Of a DNA stretch of 41,777 bases, positions 7,202 through 16,396 are shown piece after piece (within the stretch, counting starts at the first letter, position 1; every line of letters begins with the position of its first letter). Origin of the DNA: an uncultured Clostridium sp. (GTDB taxonomy: Bacteria > Bacillota > Clostridia > Clostridiales > Clostridiaceae). Location: contig NZ_CAKVJA010000021.1 in assembly GCF_934754925.1 (NCBI RefSeq), forward strand, positions 1 to 41,777. Reading direction: 5' to 3'. The notes under the pieces are model-generated. The model was given only the letters and a program-made list of their open reading frames with translations. It searched no databases and had not been told where the DNA came from. The position numbers were made by a program, and so were the translations under genes.

Positions 7202-8347
7202 TTATTCCATGCTTATAGGCAAAATAACCTTAAAACAATCATCTAATGTTGAGTTTATTAACCTTACCTTTCTTTTTCCTTTGAATGCTTCCTTTATTCT
7301 TACTAATCCATTACCATCATTAATAAATCTCTTACCTTCATCTAAAGATATTAATTTATCATAAATCCACATATTTCTCTTATTATATCCCATATCACCA
7401 AACATGTTGCTTTTAGAAACTAATTGCCCTGGACTTATGACTATGACTGAGTTTTTTGTTAATATTATTTCTATTACCTTATCTATAATTGAATACTCTC
7501 TATACATTACTGAATTTTTCACAGCTTCCATAACAGCAAAAACTGGATATCCACTAGGTAATAACGTATACATTTCTTTTTCTGTTTTATCTATCATATC
7601 TAATAAATTGCCATTTATCATAATTGATCTAGGATAATTTTCATTTATTTTGTTTATTATCCTTATAGCATTATTGGGAATACAAATATTATTACTGTCA
7701 CAAAATACTACTAATCCACCAAAAGTACATCTAACCCTTCTATTTCTTTTATCTAAATAAGTTATACCTGCACTTTCCAATAGGAATTTTTCATTTTCTC
7801 TATTAATAACTATTCCCTTACTTTTAAAATATCTTTCTATTAGTTCTCTATTTAAAAATTCAGCACTACTATTTACTATTTTGCAAGTTTCAACTGTTAA
7901 TAACTGATTTTCCTCAAATGCTGCCACTAGTTCTGATTTTCTCATAGTATCCGTAATAGACCCTCTTCTTATATGGAATGCTCCAGTTTCTTTTATCTGA
8001 TAAGGTTTTTGTCCTCCATCAAATATTGTTATTATTCCAATATCAATTCCATCTAAATTTACAACCTCTACTGTTATTGGAATTGGTGGCTCACATCTTG
8101 AACTCACAACCTGTTGGATTTTTTCTTCATCTAATGCTTTAAGCTTATTAATTCCAACTAATCGTTTCGTTCTGTCTTCAACTCCTATTATTAGATACCC
8201 TCTTCCCCCTTTAGAATTTGCTATAGCACATACATCTTTTGCAAGTTCTTTCTTACCTGATTCTGATGAGATATCTATTTTTAGTTTGAAATCTAATTTA
8301 GTACCTTCCCTCTGTTGTATTAAAGATAGTAGCTTTTTCTTATTCAT
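7202..8347 (-). CDS. AlbA_2 (Schlafen-type) domain ATP-binding regulator-like protein
   Basis: The first 120 residues match the AlbA_2 / divergent AAA-4 domain. They include the motif EGTKLDFK (about 14-21), the stretch CAIANSKGGRGYLIIGVED and later IRRGSITDTM. The C-terminal half contains a degraded GHKL-type ATPase-like region (AVMEAVKNSVMYREY, with an N-box-like Asn, then ISPGQLVSKSN). This layout is typical of putative transcriptional regulators with an N-terminal AlbA_2 domain; some family members bind nucleic acid. Most relatives end in a winged helix, which I do not see clearly here, so the 381-residue protein may be a shortened form. AAGGTAA precedes the ATG at 8347. It lies between the germination operon's terminator and the P-loop gene and may be its own unit. 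Confidence 0.75.
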   Translation of the reverse strand: MNKKKLLSLIQQREGTKLDFKLKIDISSESGKKELAKDVCAIANSKGGRGYLIIGVEDRTKRLVGINKLKALDEEKIQQVVSSRCEPPIPITVEVVNLDGIDIGIITIFDGGQKPYQIKETGAFHIRRGSITDTMRKSELVAAFEENQLLTVETCKIVNSSAEFLNRELIERYFKSKGIVINRENEKFLLESAGITYLDKRNRRVRCTFGGLVVFCDSNNICIPNNAIRIINKINENYPRSIMINGNLLDMIDKTEKEMYTLLPSGYPVFAVMEAVKNSVMYREYSIIDKVIEIILTKNSVIVISPGQLVSKSNMFGDMGYNKRNMWIYDKLISLDEGKRFINDGNGLVRIKEAFKGKRKVRLINSTLDDCFKVILPISME

Positions 8348-8467
8348 AATATTTTACCTTAAACTCTCTCTAAGATATAATATTCAACTTAAACTAAAAC
8401 TGCTAATTTTAGCATTAAATTTTAGTAAAAACTTTATAGTAATATATTATATTTATAATAATAAAAA

Positions 8468-8513
8468 AAAGAACAAAGAAAATAATTTTATTATATATTT
8501 TCCTTTGTTCTTT
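8468..8513 (-). terminator. Terminator of the gerKA-gerKC operon
   Basis: AAAGAACAAAG (8468-8478) pairs with CTTTGTTCTTT (8503-8513), extended through a bulge by AAAT/ATTTT. On the minus strand TTTTTTTATTATT follows. Confidence 0.8.
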
Positions 8514-8594
8514 AACACTTAGCAATTTTTAGTTTTATCTCTTTAATTTAATAATACTCTTCTATATTTCTTTTATCATTAATACTTTTAAATA

Positions 8595-9722
8595 TTAAAG
8601 GCTATCCTTAGCCACTCCTGTTCCCTTTATAATTAAATTAGTATTAACCTCTATTTCAGTAATATTTAAGGGATTATCTATATTCTCATTTGGATAATAC
8701 ATTTCTGCTAATCTATGGATATCAAAAATATCTAGATTTTCTTCTTTATATTTATTAAATAAATATTCTGCATAACCAGTTATATATGTTTCCTCATTTG
8801 TCTTAATATAATCTAATGCATTATCATCTACTATTAATTTTCCTTGTACCTCACTTACTGATACCTCAAGATTAACATCCTTTATTAGCTTATATTTTCC
8901 ATCTATAAATTCTAACTTATCTTTCATACTACTATCTAATATTTGCAGTGTAATAAAATTTTCCTTACTTTGAGGATTAGTAATCTCTAAGGTTCCACTT
9001 TTTGCATTTCCCATCACAATGTTATAAATCAAACTATTTTCCATATCTATTCTTTCTACTAAAACATTATCCTTAAAAATAGATGAACCTTGTATTTCAA
9101 TCTTTTTATCAATAGCATTATCCTTTAATGCTATTGATGTTAATAATGCCGTATTACTTCCCATTAAAATATTACTTAAATAATAATTTATATTTGAACG
9201 CACAGCCCTAGGATTATACTTTGCTTTCCCTACTAAGTCATTTAAGAATAGTCCTAGGTATTCTTCATCTGTAGATACCGTCTTTACTAATTCATCTACA
9301 TCTCCATAATATACGAAAGCACTTGGTTTCATTGAAAATTCACTATTATTATTAATTAAATCTAAAAACTTTTTAATGCCTTTTCTAGAAGCTTTTTCAG
9401 TAAAAATATATGCCCTTATTTGACTATAATCTAATTTGAAGCTTGATGCTCTATTTACATCATTTAGTGCTTCTAAAGCTGTTTTACCTTCACCTTTGTA
9501 AATTATCCTTCGTCCCTTATCTGAACTATCATTAGTACTTCTATAAGGCTTAATACAATCTAAATAAACTATTTCTTGTCCTAAGTCATTTACATCAAAA
9601 ATAACGCTAGTTGGAAATGTAACCTTATTAATATCATGATAATCGAAACAACCAGTTAAAAGTAATGGTATAAGTATTAAGCTTAATAATATAGAAGCTT
9701 TTTTCTTTTTATTTTTCAGCAT
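8595..9722 (-). CDS. gerKC: Spore germination receptor subunit C (Ger(x)C lipoprotein)
   Basis: The protein is the lipoprotein subunit of a GerA-family nutrient germinant receptor in the spore inner membrane. The 375 residues begin with a lipoprotein signal: basic KNKKKK, a hydrophobic core and the lipobox LTGC, with Cys25 as the lipidation site. The mature part has the Ger(x)C pattern, with DYHDINKVTFPTSVIFD at the start and the conserved C-terminal domain after about residue 190. The ATG at 9722 lies inside the end of gerKA (14-base overlap), so the two are translationally coupled. AGGGGG precedes it. A terminator follows at 8468-8513. The K-type symbol rests on the operon arrangement. Confidence 0.9.
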   Translation of the reverse strand: MLKNKKKKASILLSLILIPLLLTGCFDYHDINKVTFPTSVIFDVNDLGQEIVYLDCIKPYRSTNDSSDKGRRIIYKGEGKTALEALNDVNRASSFKLDYSQIRAYIFTEKASRKGIKKFLDLINNNSEFSMKPSAFVYYGDVDELVKTVSTDEEYLGLFLNDLVGKAKYNPRAVRSNINYYLSNILMGSNTALLTSIALKDNAIDKKIEIQGSSIFKDNVLVERIDMENSLIYNIVMGNAKSGTLEITNPQSKENFITLQILDSSMKDKLEFIDGKYKLIKDVNLEVSVSEVQGKLIVDDNALDYIKTNEETYITGYAEYLFNKYKEENLDIFDIHRLAEMYYPNENIDNPLNITEIEVNTNLIIKGTGVAKDSL

Positions 9723-11130
9723 TCTTTTTACCCCCTGTTCCTATTATCCTTCTTGAAATCCTATCTAATTTACCTCTAAAGAATACATCCTTAAATCTAT
9801 ATTCACTTAAACTACCTAATGGGAATAAAAATGGATATCCCACTGATTCTAATTCTGATACTTGAGTAATATAGATTAATGATGCACATAAAAATCCTGG
9901 TATTCCAAGTAATGATGATGATAACATTATAATTATTGACCAAAATGAAACAGCACCATATACTTTAGGAATTAAGAAGTAACTTAATGTACTTATTGCA
10001 ACTATTATTATTGTAATTCTTGATGCAATTCCAGCTCCTACTGCTGCATCACCTAATATAAGAGCAGAAACTATACTCATTGCTCCACCTATTGGGTGTG
10101 GCAACCTTAATCCAGCTTCCTTTATAAGTTGAAAAGCTATCATCATAACAACTACTTCTACAACCGTTGGCAATGGTACTCCGGCCCTTGATACTGCTAA
10201 CCTAAATACAAAAAGACTTGGTATCATAGAAAAATGATATGTAGTAATTGCTACATAAAGCCCTGGTAAAAATGAAGCAATTAAAAATGCAATCCATCTT
10301 AATATTCTATTAAAATTTGTATAGTATCTATTTATATAATAGTCATCCGGCATTTGAAAATTTTCTAAGAAGAAGTATGGTACCGTAATTACAAATGGTG
10401 TTCCATCAACTAAAATACCTATACGACCTTCAAAAATCTTTGCTGCAACTTCATCTGGTTTTTCAGTATATCCTACTGTATCAAAAAATGAATGCTTATG
10501 CTCTAAATTCACCTCTATATAATTTGAATCTAAAACAAATCTTAAATCTAAATTTTTAAGTGTATCTTTTACTTTGTTAACTAACTCATCCGGTGCAATT
10601 CCCTTTATATATGCAATTGCAACTGCTGTTTGTGACTCTTCTCCAAGTACAACTGTTTCAAACTTTAAGTCTGGATTCTTAATACGTCTACGAATTAATG
10701 CAACATTATCTACTATAAGTTCATTGAATCCCTCTCTAGGACCCTTTAATACAGCTTCAGTTTCTGGAATTCCTATACCCCTTCTTGGGAAATTCTTAAC
10801 TTCACAAAATATAATTTCCTTAAAATCTTTTAAAATTAGTATTACATCTCCAGATAAAACATGCATAAGTGCATCCTCTAAATCTGTTGCCATACCTGTT
10901 GCACTTATATCAAGTACCTTTTCTAATAAATCATTTGGATATTTTATACTTGTATTTTTTAATTCTCCAAATCCTCTTAATGGTAATATTAAATACTCCA
11001 TCATCCATTGACCATTACATAAGTCATCTATGAATACTAAAGTACCATCACCTATTATTGTTTTAACATCTCTATATTTAACGTCAAAACATCCTTCAAA
11101 TCGTTCTTTTACATAACTTAAATTATCCAT
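9709..11130 (-). CDS. gerKA: Spore germination receptor subunit A (GerA family)
   Basis: The protein is the A subunit of a germinant receptor, which works with B and C subunits to respond to nutrients in dormant spores. Its 473 residues have the usual order. A soluble N-terminal region of about 240 residues includes GDGTLVFIDDLCNG, RRGIGIPETEAVLKGPREGF and LIRRRIKNPDL, motifs common to the family. A transmembrane region follows, with several helices (for example PSLFVFRLAVSRAGVPLPT and PHPIGGAMSIVSALILGDAA), then a basic cytoplasmic tail. AGGTGATG lies upstream of the ATG at 11130. The gene is divergent from gerKB across about 100 bases and is followed directly by gerKC. Expression in the forespore under sigma-G is expected from the family, but the promoter is not convincing in sequence. 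Confidence 0.93.
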   Translation of the reverse strand: MDNLSYVKERFEGCFDVKYRDVKTIIGDGTLVFIDDLCNGQWMMEYLILPLRGFGELKNTSIKYPNDLLEKVLDISATGMATDLEDALMHVLSGDVILILKDFKEIIFCEVKNFPRRGIGIPETEAVLKGPREGFNELIVDNVALIRRRIKNPDLKFETVVLGEESQTAVAIAYIKGIAPDELVNKVKDTLKNLDLRFVLDSNYIEVNLEHKHSFFDTVGYTEKPDEVAAKIFEGRIGILVDGTPFVITVPYFFLENFQMPDDYYINRYYTNFNRILRWIAFLIASFLPGLYVAITTYHFSMIPSLFVFRLAVSRAGVPLPTVVEVVVMMIAFQLIKEAGLRLPHPIGGAMSIVSALILGDAAVGAGIASRITIIIVAISTLSYFLIPKVYGAVSFWSIIIMLSSSLLGIPGFLCASLIYITQVSELESVGYPFLFPLGSLSEYRFKDVFFRGKLDRISRRIIGTGGKKNAEK

Positions 11131-11233
11131 TTACATCACCTAAAGATATTATTCCTCTCACCATGTTTAATATTCATTTTTTTGAGAATAATAAAATAGA
11201 CTTAGCTTATATTTAGATATTGGAGGAAAAGAA

Positions 11234-12304
11234 ATGAATAAATTATCAGCAAAACACTTTATACTTTTTGTATTTGGTGTTACATATATATCTTTTAAAA
11301 CATATCCCTCTTTGTTTATTGCAGAAGGGGGAAGAGATACATGGCTATATACACTAATTATATATTTAATTTTCTTTGCATTTGCCATGTACTTAATTTA
11401 TGTTATGGATTCTCGGAAAGTTTATAATATAAATGAAGTATTCACTCAAGGACTACCTAAGCCTTTAGGCAACATATTTTTATTTTTGTTTGCCTTTGGT
11501 CTATTTCTAGCTGCCCTTGAGTCTGCAGCAGTAGAAACTAATGTAGTTAAATCCTGCTTTTTCCTTGGAACTCCTAGTTGGTATATAATTATATTCTTCA
11601 TTTTGCCATTAGTTTTTTTAATAGGAAAAAGCATACGCTCATTTTTAATTTTTATAATAATCCTTATATCTTCATTAGGAGTTAATACTTTTATCTTATC
11701 TGCAATTACTGAGAAATATAAAGATATAAAATATATTATGCCTGTTTTTGCAGGTACCATAGCAAGTGAATTTTTATCAACATTTTTACTAGTTTTGGGT
11801 TCACTTTCTGCTTTTGTTATTGCTTTGCCATATTTAAGATATTTAAATACTGGAAAAAATTTAAGAAAACATAGCTTTATTGCTTTAGGAATACTAGGTG
11901 CTATATGTATTTACATTTTAATTGGAATATTATCCACATTTGGACCTCTTAGAGCTGCTAATCTCTTTTATCCTGAATTTGTTCAAAGTCAAAGAGTTCA
12001 ACTTAGTGGCTTCTTAGAGTTTGGAGATTTCTTTTTCTTATATCAAACAGTTATTGGTTTCTTCTTAAAATATGCAATTGCAACCTATGGAATATATATA
12101 ATTTATAAAAAGTATATAAAGAATTATAAATACTTTACTACAATTTATACTTTAGCAATATTTATATTTGGAACATTTTTATCAAGAAATAATTACATTT
12201 TATTTTATGTTCTTAAATATTATCAATATATTAATTTAGTATTATTTGTAGCCGTTCCACTTATTGCATTTACTGCATTTAGCTTAAAATATAAGAAAAA
12301 ATAA
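11234..12304 (+). CDS. gerKB: Spore germination receptor subunit B (endospore permease)
   Basis: This 356-residue polytopic protein has about ten predicted membrane helices and belongs to the GerAB/spore permease branch of the APC superfamily. It is thought to bind the germinant or pass the signal with subunits A and C. Seen here are the early motif SAKHFILFVFGVTYISFKTYP, the loop AEGGRDTWLYTL and the helix pattern through to a basic end, KYKKK. GGAGG (11222-11227) precedes the ATG at 11234. The gene stands alone and divergent from gerKA-gerKC. That is the arrangement described for the gerK locus of C. perfringens, where gerKB is monocistronic and opposite to gerKA-gerKC, and it is the reason for the symbol. 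No clear terminator follows. Confidence 0.92.
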   Translation: MNKLSAKHFILFVFGVTYISFKTYPSLFIAEGGRDTWLYTLIIYLIFFAFAMYLIYVMDSRKVYNINEVFTQGLPKPLGNIFLFLFAFGLFLAALESAAVETNVVKSCFFLGTPSWYIIIFFILPLVFLIGKSIRSFLIFIIILISSLGVNTFILSAITEKYKDIKYIMPVFAGTIASEFLSTFLLVLGSLSAFVIALPYLRYLNTGKNLRKHSFIALGILGAICIYILIGILSTFGPLRAANLFYPEFVQSQRVQLSGFLEFGDFFFLYQTVIGFFLKYAIATYGIYIIYKKYIKNYKYFTTIYTLAIFIFGTFLSRNNYILFYVLKYYQYINLVLFVAVPLIAFTAFSLKYKKK

Positions 12305-12337
12305 TTTTATTTTCATACCTTCCCAAAAGGATCTTTG

Positions 12338-12365
12338 TTGCATTTTTACCAAATTATGCTATAAT
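12338..12365 (+). promoter_or_regulatory. sigma-A promoter of the zinc-ribbon gene
   Basis: TTGCAT (12338-12343), a 16-base spacer and a perfect TATAAT (12360-12365). The start would leave a 5' UTR of about 115 bases. Confidence 0.6.
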
Positions 12366-12487
12366 AATAGTGTAATAAAAATCATTAGGAAATTCTATGA
12401 TAATATCATTAAAGTACCCCTTTTTCCTTAGGTGTATAGTTAGTAGTTATCAAGATTCACCCTATGGATTTTAAGGAGGTATATGAA

Positions 12488-12652
12488 ATGGAAGATAAGA
12501 AGATTATCTGCAAAGACTGTGGGAAGGAATTTATATTTACTGTAGGAGAACAAGAATTCTACAAAGAAAAAGGATTTGAAAATGATCCTGTTAGATGTCC
12601 TGATTGCAGAAGAGCTAGAAAAGCTCAAAAGATGAATAGAGAAAGAAGATAA
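12488..12652 (+). CDS. Small zinc-ribbon protein
   Basis: This 54-residue basic protein has two CxxC pairs, CKDCGKEF and CPDCRRARK, separated by FTVGEQEFYKEKGF. It fits the probable zinc-ribbon family found widely in clostridia. One zinc ion bound by four cysteines and a very basic tail (RRARKAQKMNRERR) suggest contact with nucleic acid or the ribosome, but no function is established. I chose the ATG at 12488 because AAGGAGG (12473-12479) lies eight bases before it; an in-frame ATG at 12464 precedes that site and has none of its own. It has its own promoter, a long leader and a terminator. Confidence 0.82.
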   Translation: MEDKKIICKDCGKEFIFTVGEQEFYKEKGFENDPVRCPDCRRARKAQKMNRERR

Positions 12653-12668
12653 TTCTTTTGAATTAATG

Positions 12669-12695
12669 AAAGAGCTGAGTTGCAGCTCTTTTTTC
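12669..12695 (+). terminator. Terminator of the zinc-ribbon gene
   Basis: AAAGAGCTG (12669-12677) pairs with CAGCTCTTT (12683-12691) around a five-base loop, and a T-run follows. Confidence 0.9.
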
Positions 12696-12746
12696 TATAA
12701 TCGTATATTTATTTTTATATTTATCATATTAAATTAAGGTTTCATT

Positions 12747-12775
12747 TGACATAAAATTTTGGTAATTTTATAATA
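12747..12775 (+). promoter_or_regulatory. Consensus sigma-A promoter of trpS
   Basis: TTGACA (12747-12752), 17 bases, TATAAT (12770-12775): both hexamers and the spacing are perfect. About 65 bases of leader remain before the start codon, too few for a T-box. Confidence 0.8.
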
Positions 12776-12847
12776 GTAACTATAATTGAAATTCGAAATT
12801 AGAAAATTAGATAAAACGTTTTTATAAGAAGAAAAGGGGTGCTATAT

Positions 12848-13855
12848 TTGGAAAACGTAGCAGAAAAGAAAAAGGTTATTTTTAGTGGTATTCAACCTTC
12901 TGGAAATTTAACTTTAGGAAATTACTTAGGAGCATTAAAGAACTGGGTTAAACTTCAAGATCAATACGATTGCTTCTTCTGTGTAGTTGATTTACATGCT
13001 ATAACAGTTAAACAACTACCTGCAGATTTAAGAAAAAGAACTTTAGAAGTTTTGGCTATTTATGTTGCTTGTGGTATTGATCCTGATAAAAATACATTAT
13101 TCATTCAATCTCATGTACCAGCCCACTCTGAGGGTTCTTGGCTTTTAACATGTAATACTTATATGGGTGAACTTTCAAGAATGACTCAGTTTAAAGATAA
13201 GGCTCAAAAGCATGGTGATTCTATCCCTGCAGGCCTATTTGCTTATCCAGTGCTTATGGCTGCTGATATTTTATTATATAATACAGATTTAGTTCCTGTA
13301 GGAATTGACCAAAAACAGCATTTAGAATTAGCTAGAGATTTAGCAAATAGATTTAATAATGCATATAGTCCAACATTTAAAGTTCCTGATCCATATATTC
13401 CACCAGTTGGTGCTAAGATTATGAGCTTACAAGACCCAACTAAGAAAATGTCAAAATCAGATGATAATCCAAATAGTTATATATTAATTATGGACCCACC
13501 TGATGTTATAAGAAAGAAAATATCAAGAGCTGTTACTGATAGTATTGGTGTTGTTAATTATTCTGATGATCAACCTGGTGTTAAAAACTTACTTGATATT
13601 TTAATTGCAATTAAGGGATATAGTAAAGAAGAAGTGGTATCTCTATATCAAGGAAAAGGATATGCAGATTTAAAGAAAGATGTTGCAGATGCAATTGTAG
13701 ATGAGTTAGCTCCAATTCAAGAAAAGGTTAATAACTTACTTAAAGATAAAAAATCCTTAGAAGAAATCTATAAATTAGGTGCTGAAAAAGCAAATTATGC
13801 TGCAATTAAAACTCTAAGAAAAATGCAAAAGAAAATTGGACTTATACCAAGATAA
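12848..13855 (+). CDS. trpS: Tryptophan--tRNA ligase
   Basis: The enzyme charges tRNA-Trp with tryptophan. Its 335 residues contain the class I signatures GNYLGA (24-29, the HIGH counterpart, after IFSGIQPSGNLTL) and KMSKS (200-204). FAYPVLMAADILLY and VGIDQKQHLELARD, typical of TrpRS, are also present. I place the start at the TTG at 12848, because AAGGGGTG lies six to seven bases before it; the GTG at 12839 falls inside that site. It is transcribed alone from a perfect sigma-A promoter and ends at a bidirectional terminator shared with galU. No T-box or trp leader is visible. Confidence 0.96.
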   Translation: MENVAEKKKVIFSGIQPSGNLTLGNYLGALKNWVKLQDQYDCFFCVVDLHAITVKQLPADLRKRTLEVLAIYVACGIDPDKNTLFIQSHVPAHSEGSWLLTCNTYMGELSRMTQFKDKAQKHGDSIPAGLFAYPVLMAADILLYNTDLVPVGIDQKQHLELARDLANRFNNAYSPTFKVPDPYIPPVGAKIMSLQDPTKKMSKSDDNPNSYILIMDPPDVIRKKISRAVTDSIGVVNYSDDQPGVKNLLDILIAIKGYSKEEVVSLYQGKGYADLKKDVADAIVDELAPIQEKVNNLLKDKKSLEEIYKLGAEKANYAAIKTLRKMQKKIGLIPR

Positions 13856-13891
13856 TATACTTATTCGTTACAATTTAAATAATAAGTTAAT

Positions 13892-13916
13892 AAAAGTCGG
13901 CTTCAAGCCGACTTTT
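13892..13916. terminator. Bidirectional terminator between trpS and galU
   Basis: AAAAGTCGGC (13892-13901) pairs with GCCGACTTTT (13907-13916) around TTCAA. A and T flanks serve both converging genes. Confidence 0.85.
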
Positions 13917-13929
13917 AATCTATAAACTC

Positions 13930-14802
13930 TTATTTATTTTCCCAAGGTTTTGTATTTAAATATTCAATAAAATCTTCTCTAAGTCCTTCTCTTTTTAAAG
14001 CAAACTCTACTGTTGCTTCTAAAAATCCTAACTTATCTCCTACATCATATCTTCTACCTTCAAAATCATAGGCATACATAGCTTCATTTTTTATTAAAGT
14101 CTCTAATGCGTCTGTTAATTGAATTTCATTTCCTTTACCAGGCTTAGTATTTTCTAAAATCTCAAATATTTGAGGTGTAATTATATATCTTCCTAAAATA
14201 GCAATATTACTTGGTGCCTCTTCTATTGATGGCTTTTCAACTAATCTTTTAACTTTATAAACTCTATTCTCAATAGGAATTCCATCAATTATACCATACT
14301 TATTTACATTTTCAGGTGATACAGTTTGAACACCTAATATAGTTGTCTTATATTCATTAAAGCAATCTATTAATTGTTTTAAACAAGGAACTTCACTATC
14401 AACAACATCGTCTCCAAGCATTACAGCAAATGGTTCATTACCTACAAAAGATTTCGCGCAATGAATAGCATGGCCTAATCCTCTTGGTTCCTTTTGTCTT
14501 ATATAGTGAATATCTACCATATCTGATATTCCTCTAACTAAATCAAGCATTTCTTGCTTTCCTGCTTTTTCTAACTCCATTTCTAGTTCAACAGATTTAT
14601 CAAAGTGATCTTCTATAGATTTTTTATTTCTACCTGTTATTATTAATATTTCCTCAATTCCAGATGCAACAGCTTCTTCAATAATGTACTGAATTGTTGG
14701 CTTATCAACTATAGGTAGCATTTCCTTTGGTTGTGCCTTTGTTGCTGGTAAAAATCTTGTTCCAAGACCAGCTGCTGGTATTATAGCCTTTCTTACTTTC
14801 AT
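13930..14802 (-). CDS. galU: UTP--glucose-1-phosphate uridylyltransferase
   Basis: The enzyme makes UDP-glucose from UTP and glucose-1-phosphate, a precursor for glycolipids, teichoic acid sugars and, through GalE, UDP-galactose. The 290 residues match full-length GalU. The nucleotide-binding start is AAGLGTRFLPATKAQPKEML (10-29), with GLGHAIHCAK, MLGDDVV, VEKPSIEEAPSNIAILGRY and GKGNEIQLTDAL following in family order. GAGAGGTAAT precedes the ATG at 14802. It converges on trpS and is divergent from brnQ. With galE at 39.5 kb and the rml genes at 21-25 kb, it supplies sugars to the envelope genes in this window. Confidence 0.95.
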   Translation of the reverse strand: MKVRKAIIPAAGLGTRFLPATKAQPKEMLPIVDKPTIQYIIEEAVASGIEEILIITGRNKKSIEDHFDKSVELEMELEKAGKQEMLDLVRGISDMVDIHYIRQKEPRGLGHAIHCAKSFVGNEPFAVMLGDDVVDSEVPCLKQLIDCFNEYKTTILGVQTVSPENVNKYGIIDGIPIENRVYKVKRLVEKPSIEEAPSNIAILGRYIITPQIFEILENTKPGKGNEIQLTDALETLIKNEAMYAYDFEGRRYDVGDKLGFLEATVEFALKREGLREDFIEYLNTKPWENK

Positions 14803-14982
14803 TTTATTACCTCTCTAATTAAGTAAAATTTTAGTATTCATAAAACTATAATAACATAATGACATGATCAATACTATTCTTTTAATTCATTAGATAATTT
14901 TTTATAGCAAAACCATTTATTTACTTATATTATCAACCATTTATTACCTCTGCTCTTATACCCCCTTTTCTACAATATTATG

Positions 14983-15011
14983 TTGAAAATTGACAGATAA
15001 AATGTTATTAT
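14983..15011 (+). promoter_or_regulatory. sigma-A promoter of brnQ
   Basis: TTGAAA (14983-14988), 17 bases, TATTAT (15006-15011). The leader is about 80 bases. A TTGACA a few bases downstream is not properly spaced from a -10. Confidence 0.55.
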
Positions 15012-15100
15012 TATATCAAATTTCGTATATTAATAAATATTTTTTAATAATTTGTCAATCAAATGATGAATAGACTACAAAATCAGAAAGAGGTATACAT

Positions 15101-16354
15101 ATGAAAAATAAAATGAAAGACTCTATAATAGTAGGATTTGCCTTATTTTCGATGTTTTTTGGTGCTGGAAACTTAATTTTCCCACCATCACTTGGAAATA
15201 AATTGGGAGATCAATATTTATTAGGTATCGTAGGATTTGTTCTAACAGGTGTTGGACTACCTCTACTTGCTATATTAGCTTGTTCTAGAGGAAATGGTAC
15301 TTTTGAAGGTATTACAAATAAGATAGGTACTAAATTTACTTTAATTCTTACAACAGTTCTATTCTTTGCTATAGGTCCATTACTAGCAATCCCAAGAACT
15401 GCTGCAACTACTTTTGAAATTTCAATATTACCATTTTTCCCTACGTGGTCACCTATAATAGTAATGGCAATTTATTTCTTAATAAATTTATTCTTTGTTT
15501 TAAAGCGTTCTTCTATTATAGATACAATAGGTAAATTTTTAACACCAGCATTAATAATTATCTTAACTATAGTAATTGTTAAAGGTGTAATATCTCCAAT
15601 TGGGGAAATAGCTTCTACAGGCGCTACTAATATCCTATCAACATCTTTACTTGAAGGATATCAGACAATGGATGCATTAGCAGCCTTATTATTCGCAGGT
15701 GTTATTACTTCTTCTATAGTGCAAAAGGGTTATAAAGGTAAAGAAGTAAAATCAGTTTTATTAAAAGCTAGTATCATCGCTGTTGTTGGCTTAGCATTTG
15801 TTTATGGTGGTTTAACATTTATAGGTGCTCATACTGTTAATTTAGTTGACCCTGGAATTAGTAATACTACGTTATTAGTATTTATTGCAAATAAAATTTT
15901 AGGAACTTTTGGTGTAGCATTAATTGGAGCTGCTATCGGACTTGCTTGTTTAACTACTTCAATCGGTTTATTAACTGCAGGATCTACTTTCTTTGAAAAA
16001 GTAACTAATGGAAAATTATCATACAAATTTAATGCTATAGCTATCTCTTTAATAAGTTATATAATAGCTTGTCAAGGTGTTGATAAAATCGTTAAATTAT
16101 CAGTTCCTATACTAAATGTTTTATATCCAGTAGCTATTACAATAATTTTTGTTACTATGCTTAATAAGTTTATAACTAATATTATTGCCATTAGATTAGC
16201 AGTTTATGTTTCTTTAGTATGTGGAATATTATTCTCATTCTTTGGAACTGCATTAAACTTTATACCTTTAGCTAGTGTTGGGTTTGGTTGGGTAATTCCT
16301 ACTGTTATTGCATTAGTAATCGGATTGTTTATAAAACCTAAAAAAATATCTTAA
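15101..16354 (+). CDS. brnQ: Branched-chain amino acid transporter, LIVCS family
   Basis: The protein is a sodium-coupled importer of leucine, isoleucine and valine in the cytoplasmic membrane. It has 417 residues and about twelve membrane helices. The N-terminal signature FALFSMFFGAGNLIFPPSLG is diagnostic of the BrnQ/LIVCS family, followed by GPLLAIPRTAATTFE and QTMDALAALLFAGVI. AGAGG precedes the ATG at 15101. It is monocistronic, with a promoter at 14983-15011 and a strong terminator. A leader of about 80 bases could hold regulation, for example by CodY, but I see no clear CodY box. Confidence 0.94.
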   Translation: MKNKMKDSIIVGFALFSMFFGAGNLIFPPSLGNKLGDQYLLGIVGFVLTGVGLPLLAILACSRGNGTFEGITNKIGTKFTLILTTVLFFAIGPLLAIPRTAATTFEISILPFFPTWSPIIVMAIYFLINLFFVLKRSSIIDTIGKFLTPALIIILTIVIVKGVISPIGEIASTGATNILSTSLLEGYQTMDALAALLFAGVITSSIVQKGYKGKEVKSVLLKASIIAVVGLAFVYGGLTFIGAHTVNLVDPGISNTTLLVFIANKILGTFGVALIGAAIGLACLTTSIGLLTAGSTFFEKVTNGKLSYKFNAIAISLISYIIACQGVDKIVKLSVPILNVLYPVAITIIFVTMLNKFITNIIAIRLAVYVSLVCGILFSFFGTALNFIPLASVGFGWVIPTVIALVIGLFIKPKKIS

Positions 16355-16360
16355 TATAAA

Positions 16361-16390
16361 AAATAGCAACCATTGGTTGCTATTTTTTTT
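16361..16390. terminator. Bidirectional terminator between brnQ and the amidase gene
   Basis: AAATAGCAACC (16361-16371) pairs with GGTTGCTATTT (16375-16385), flanked by A and T runs. Confidence 0.9.
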
Positions 16391-16396
16391 AATTTT

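Noticed and set aside
10574..11011. Plus-strand 145-codon frame opposite gerKA
   Set aside because: It is antisense to a well-conserved receptor domain, with no start signal or recognisable protein features.
11147..11176. sigma-G-like pair on the minus strand (TGAATA, 17 bases, AATAATA) before gerKA
   Set aside because: The -35 is perfect and spacing right, but the -10 matches only five of seven and the start would fall on the ribosome binding site. Left out as a feature.
12464..12487. Longer start for the zinc-ribbon protein at ATG 12464
   Set aside because: The ribosome binding site AAGGAGG lies inside this extension and is well placed for the ATG at 12488.
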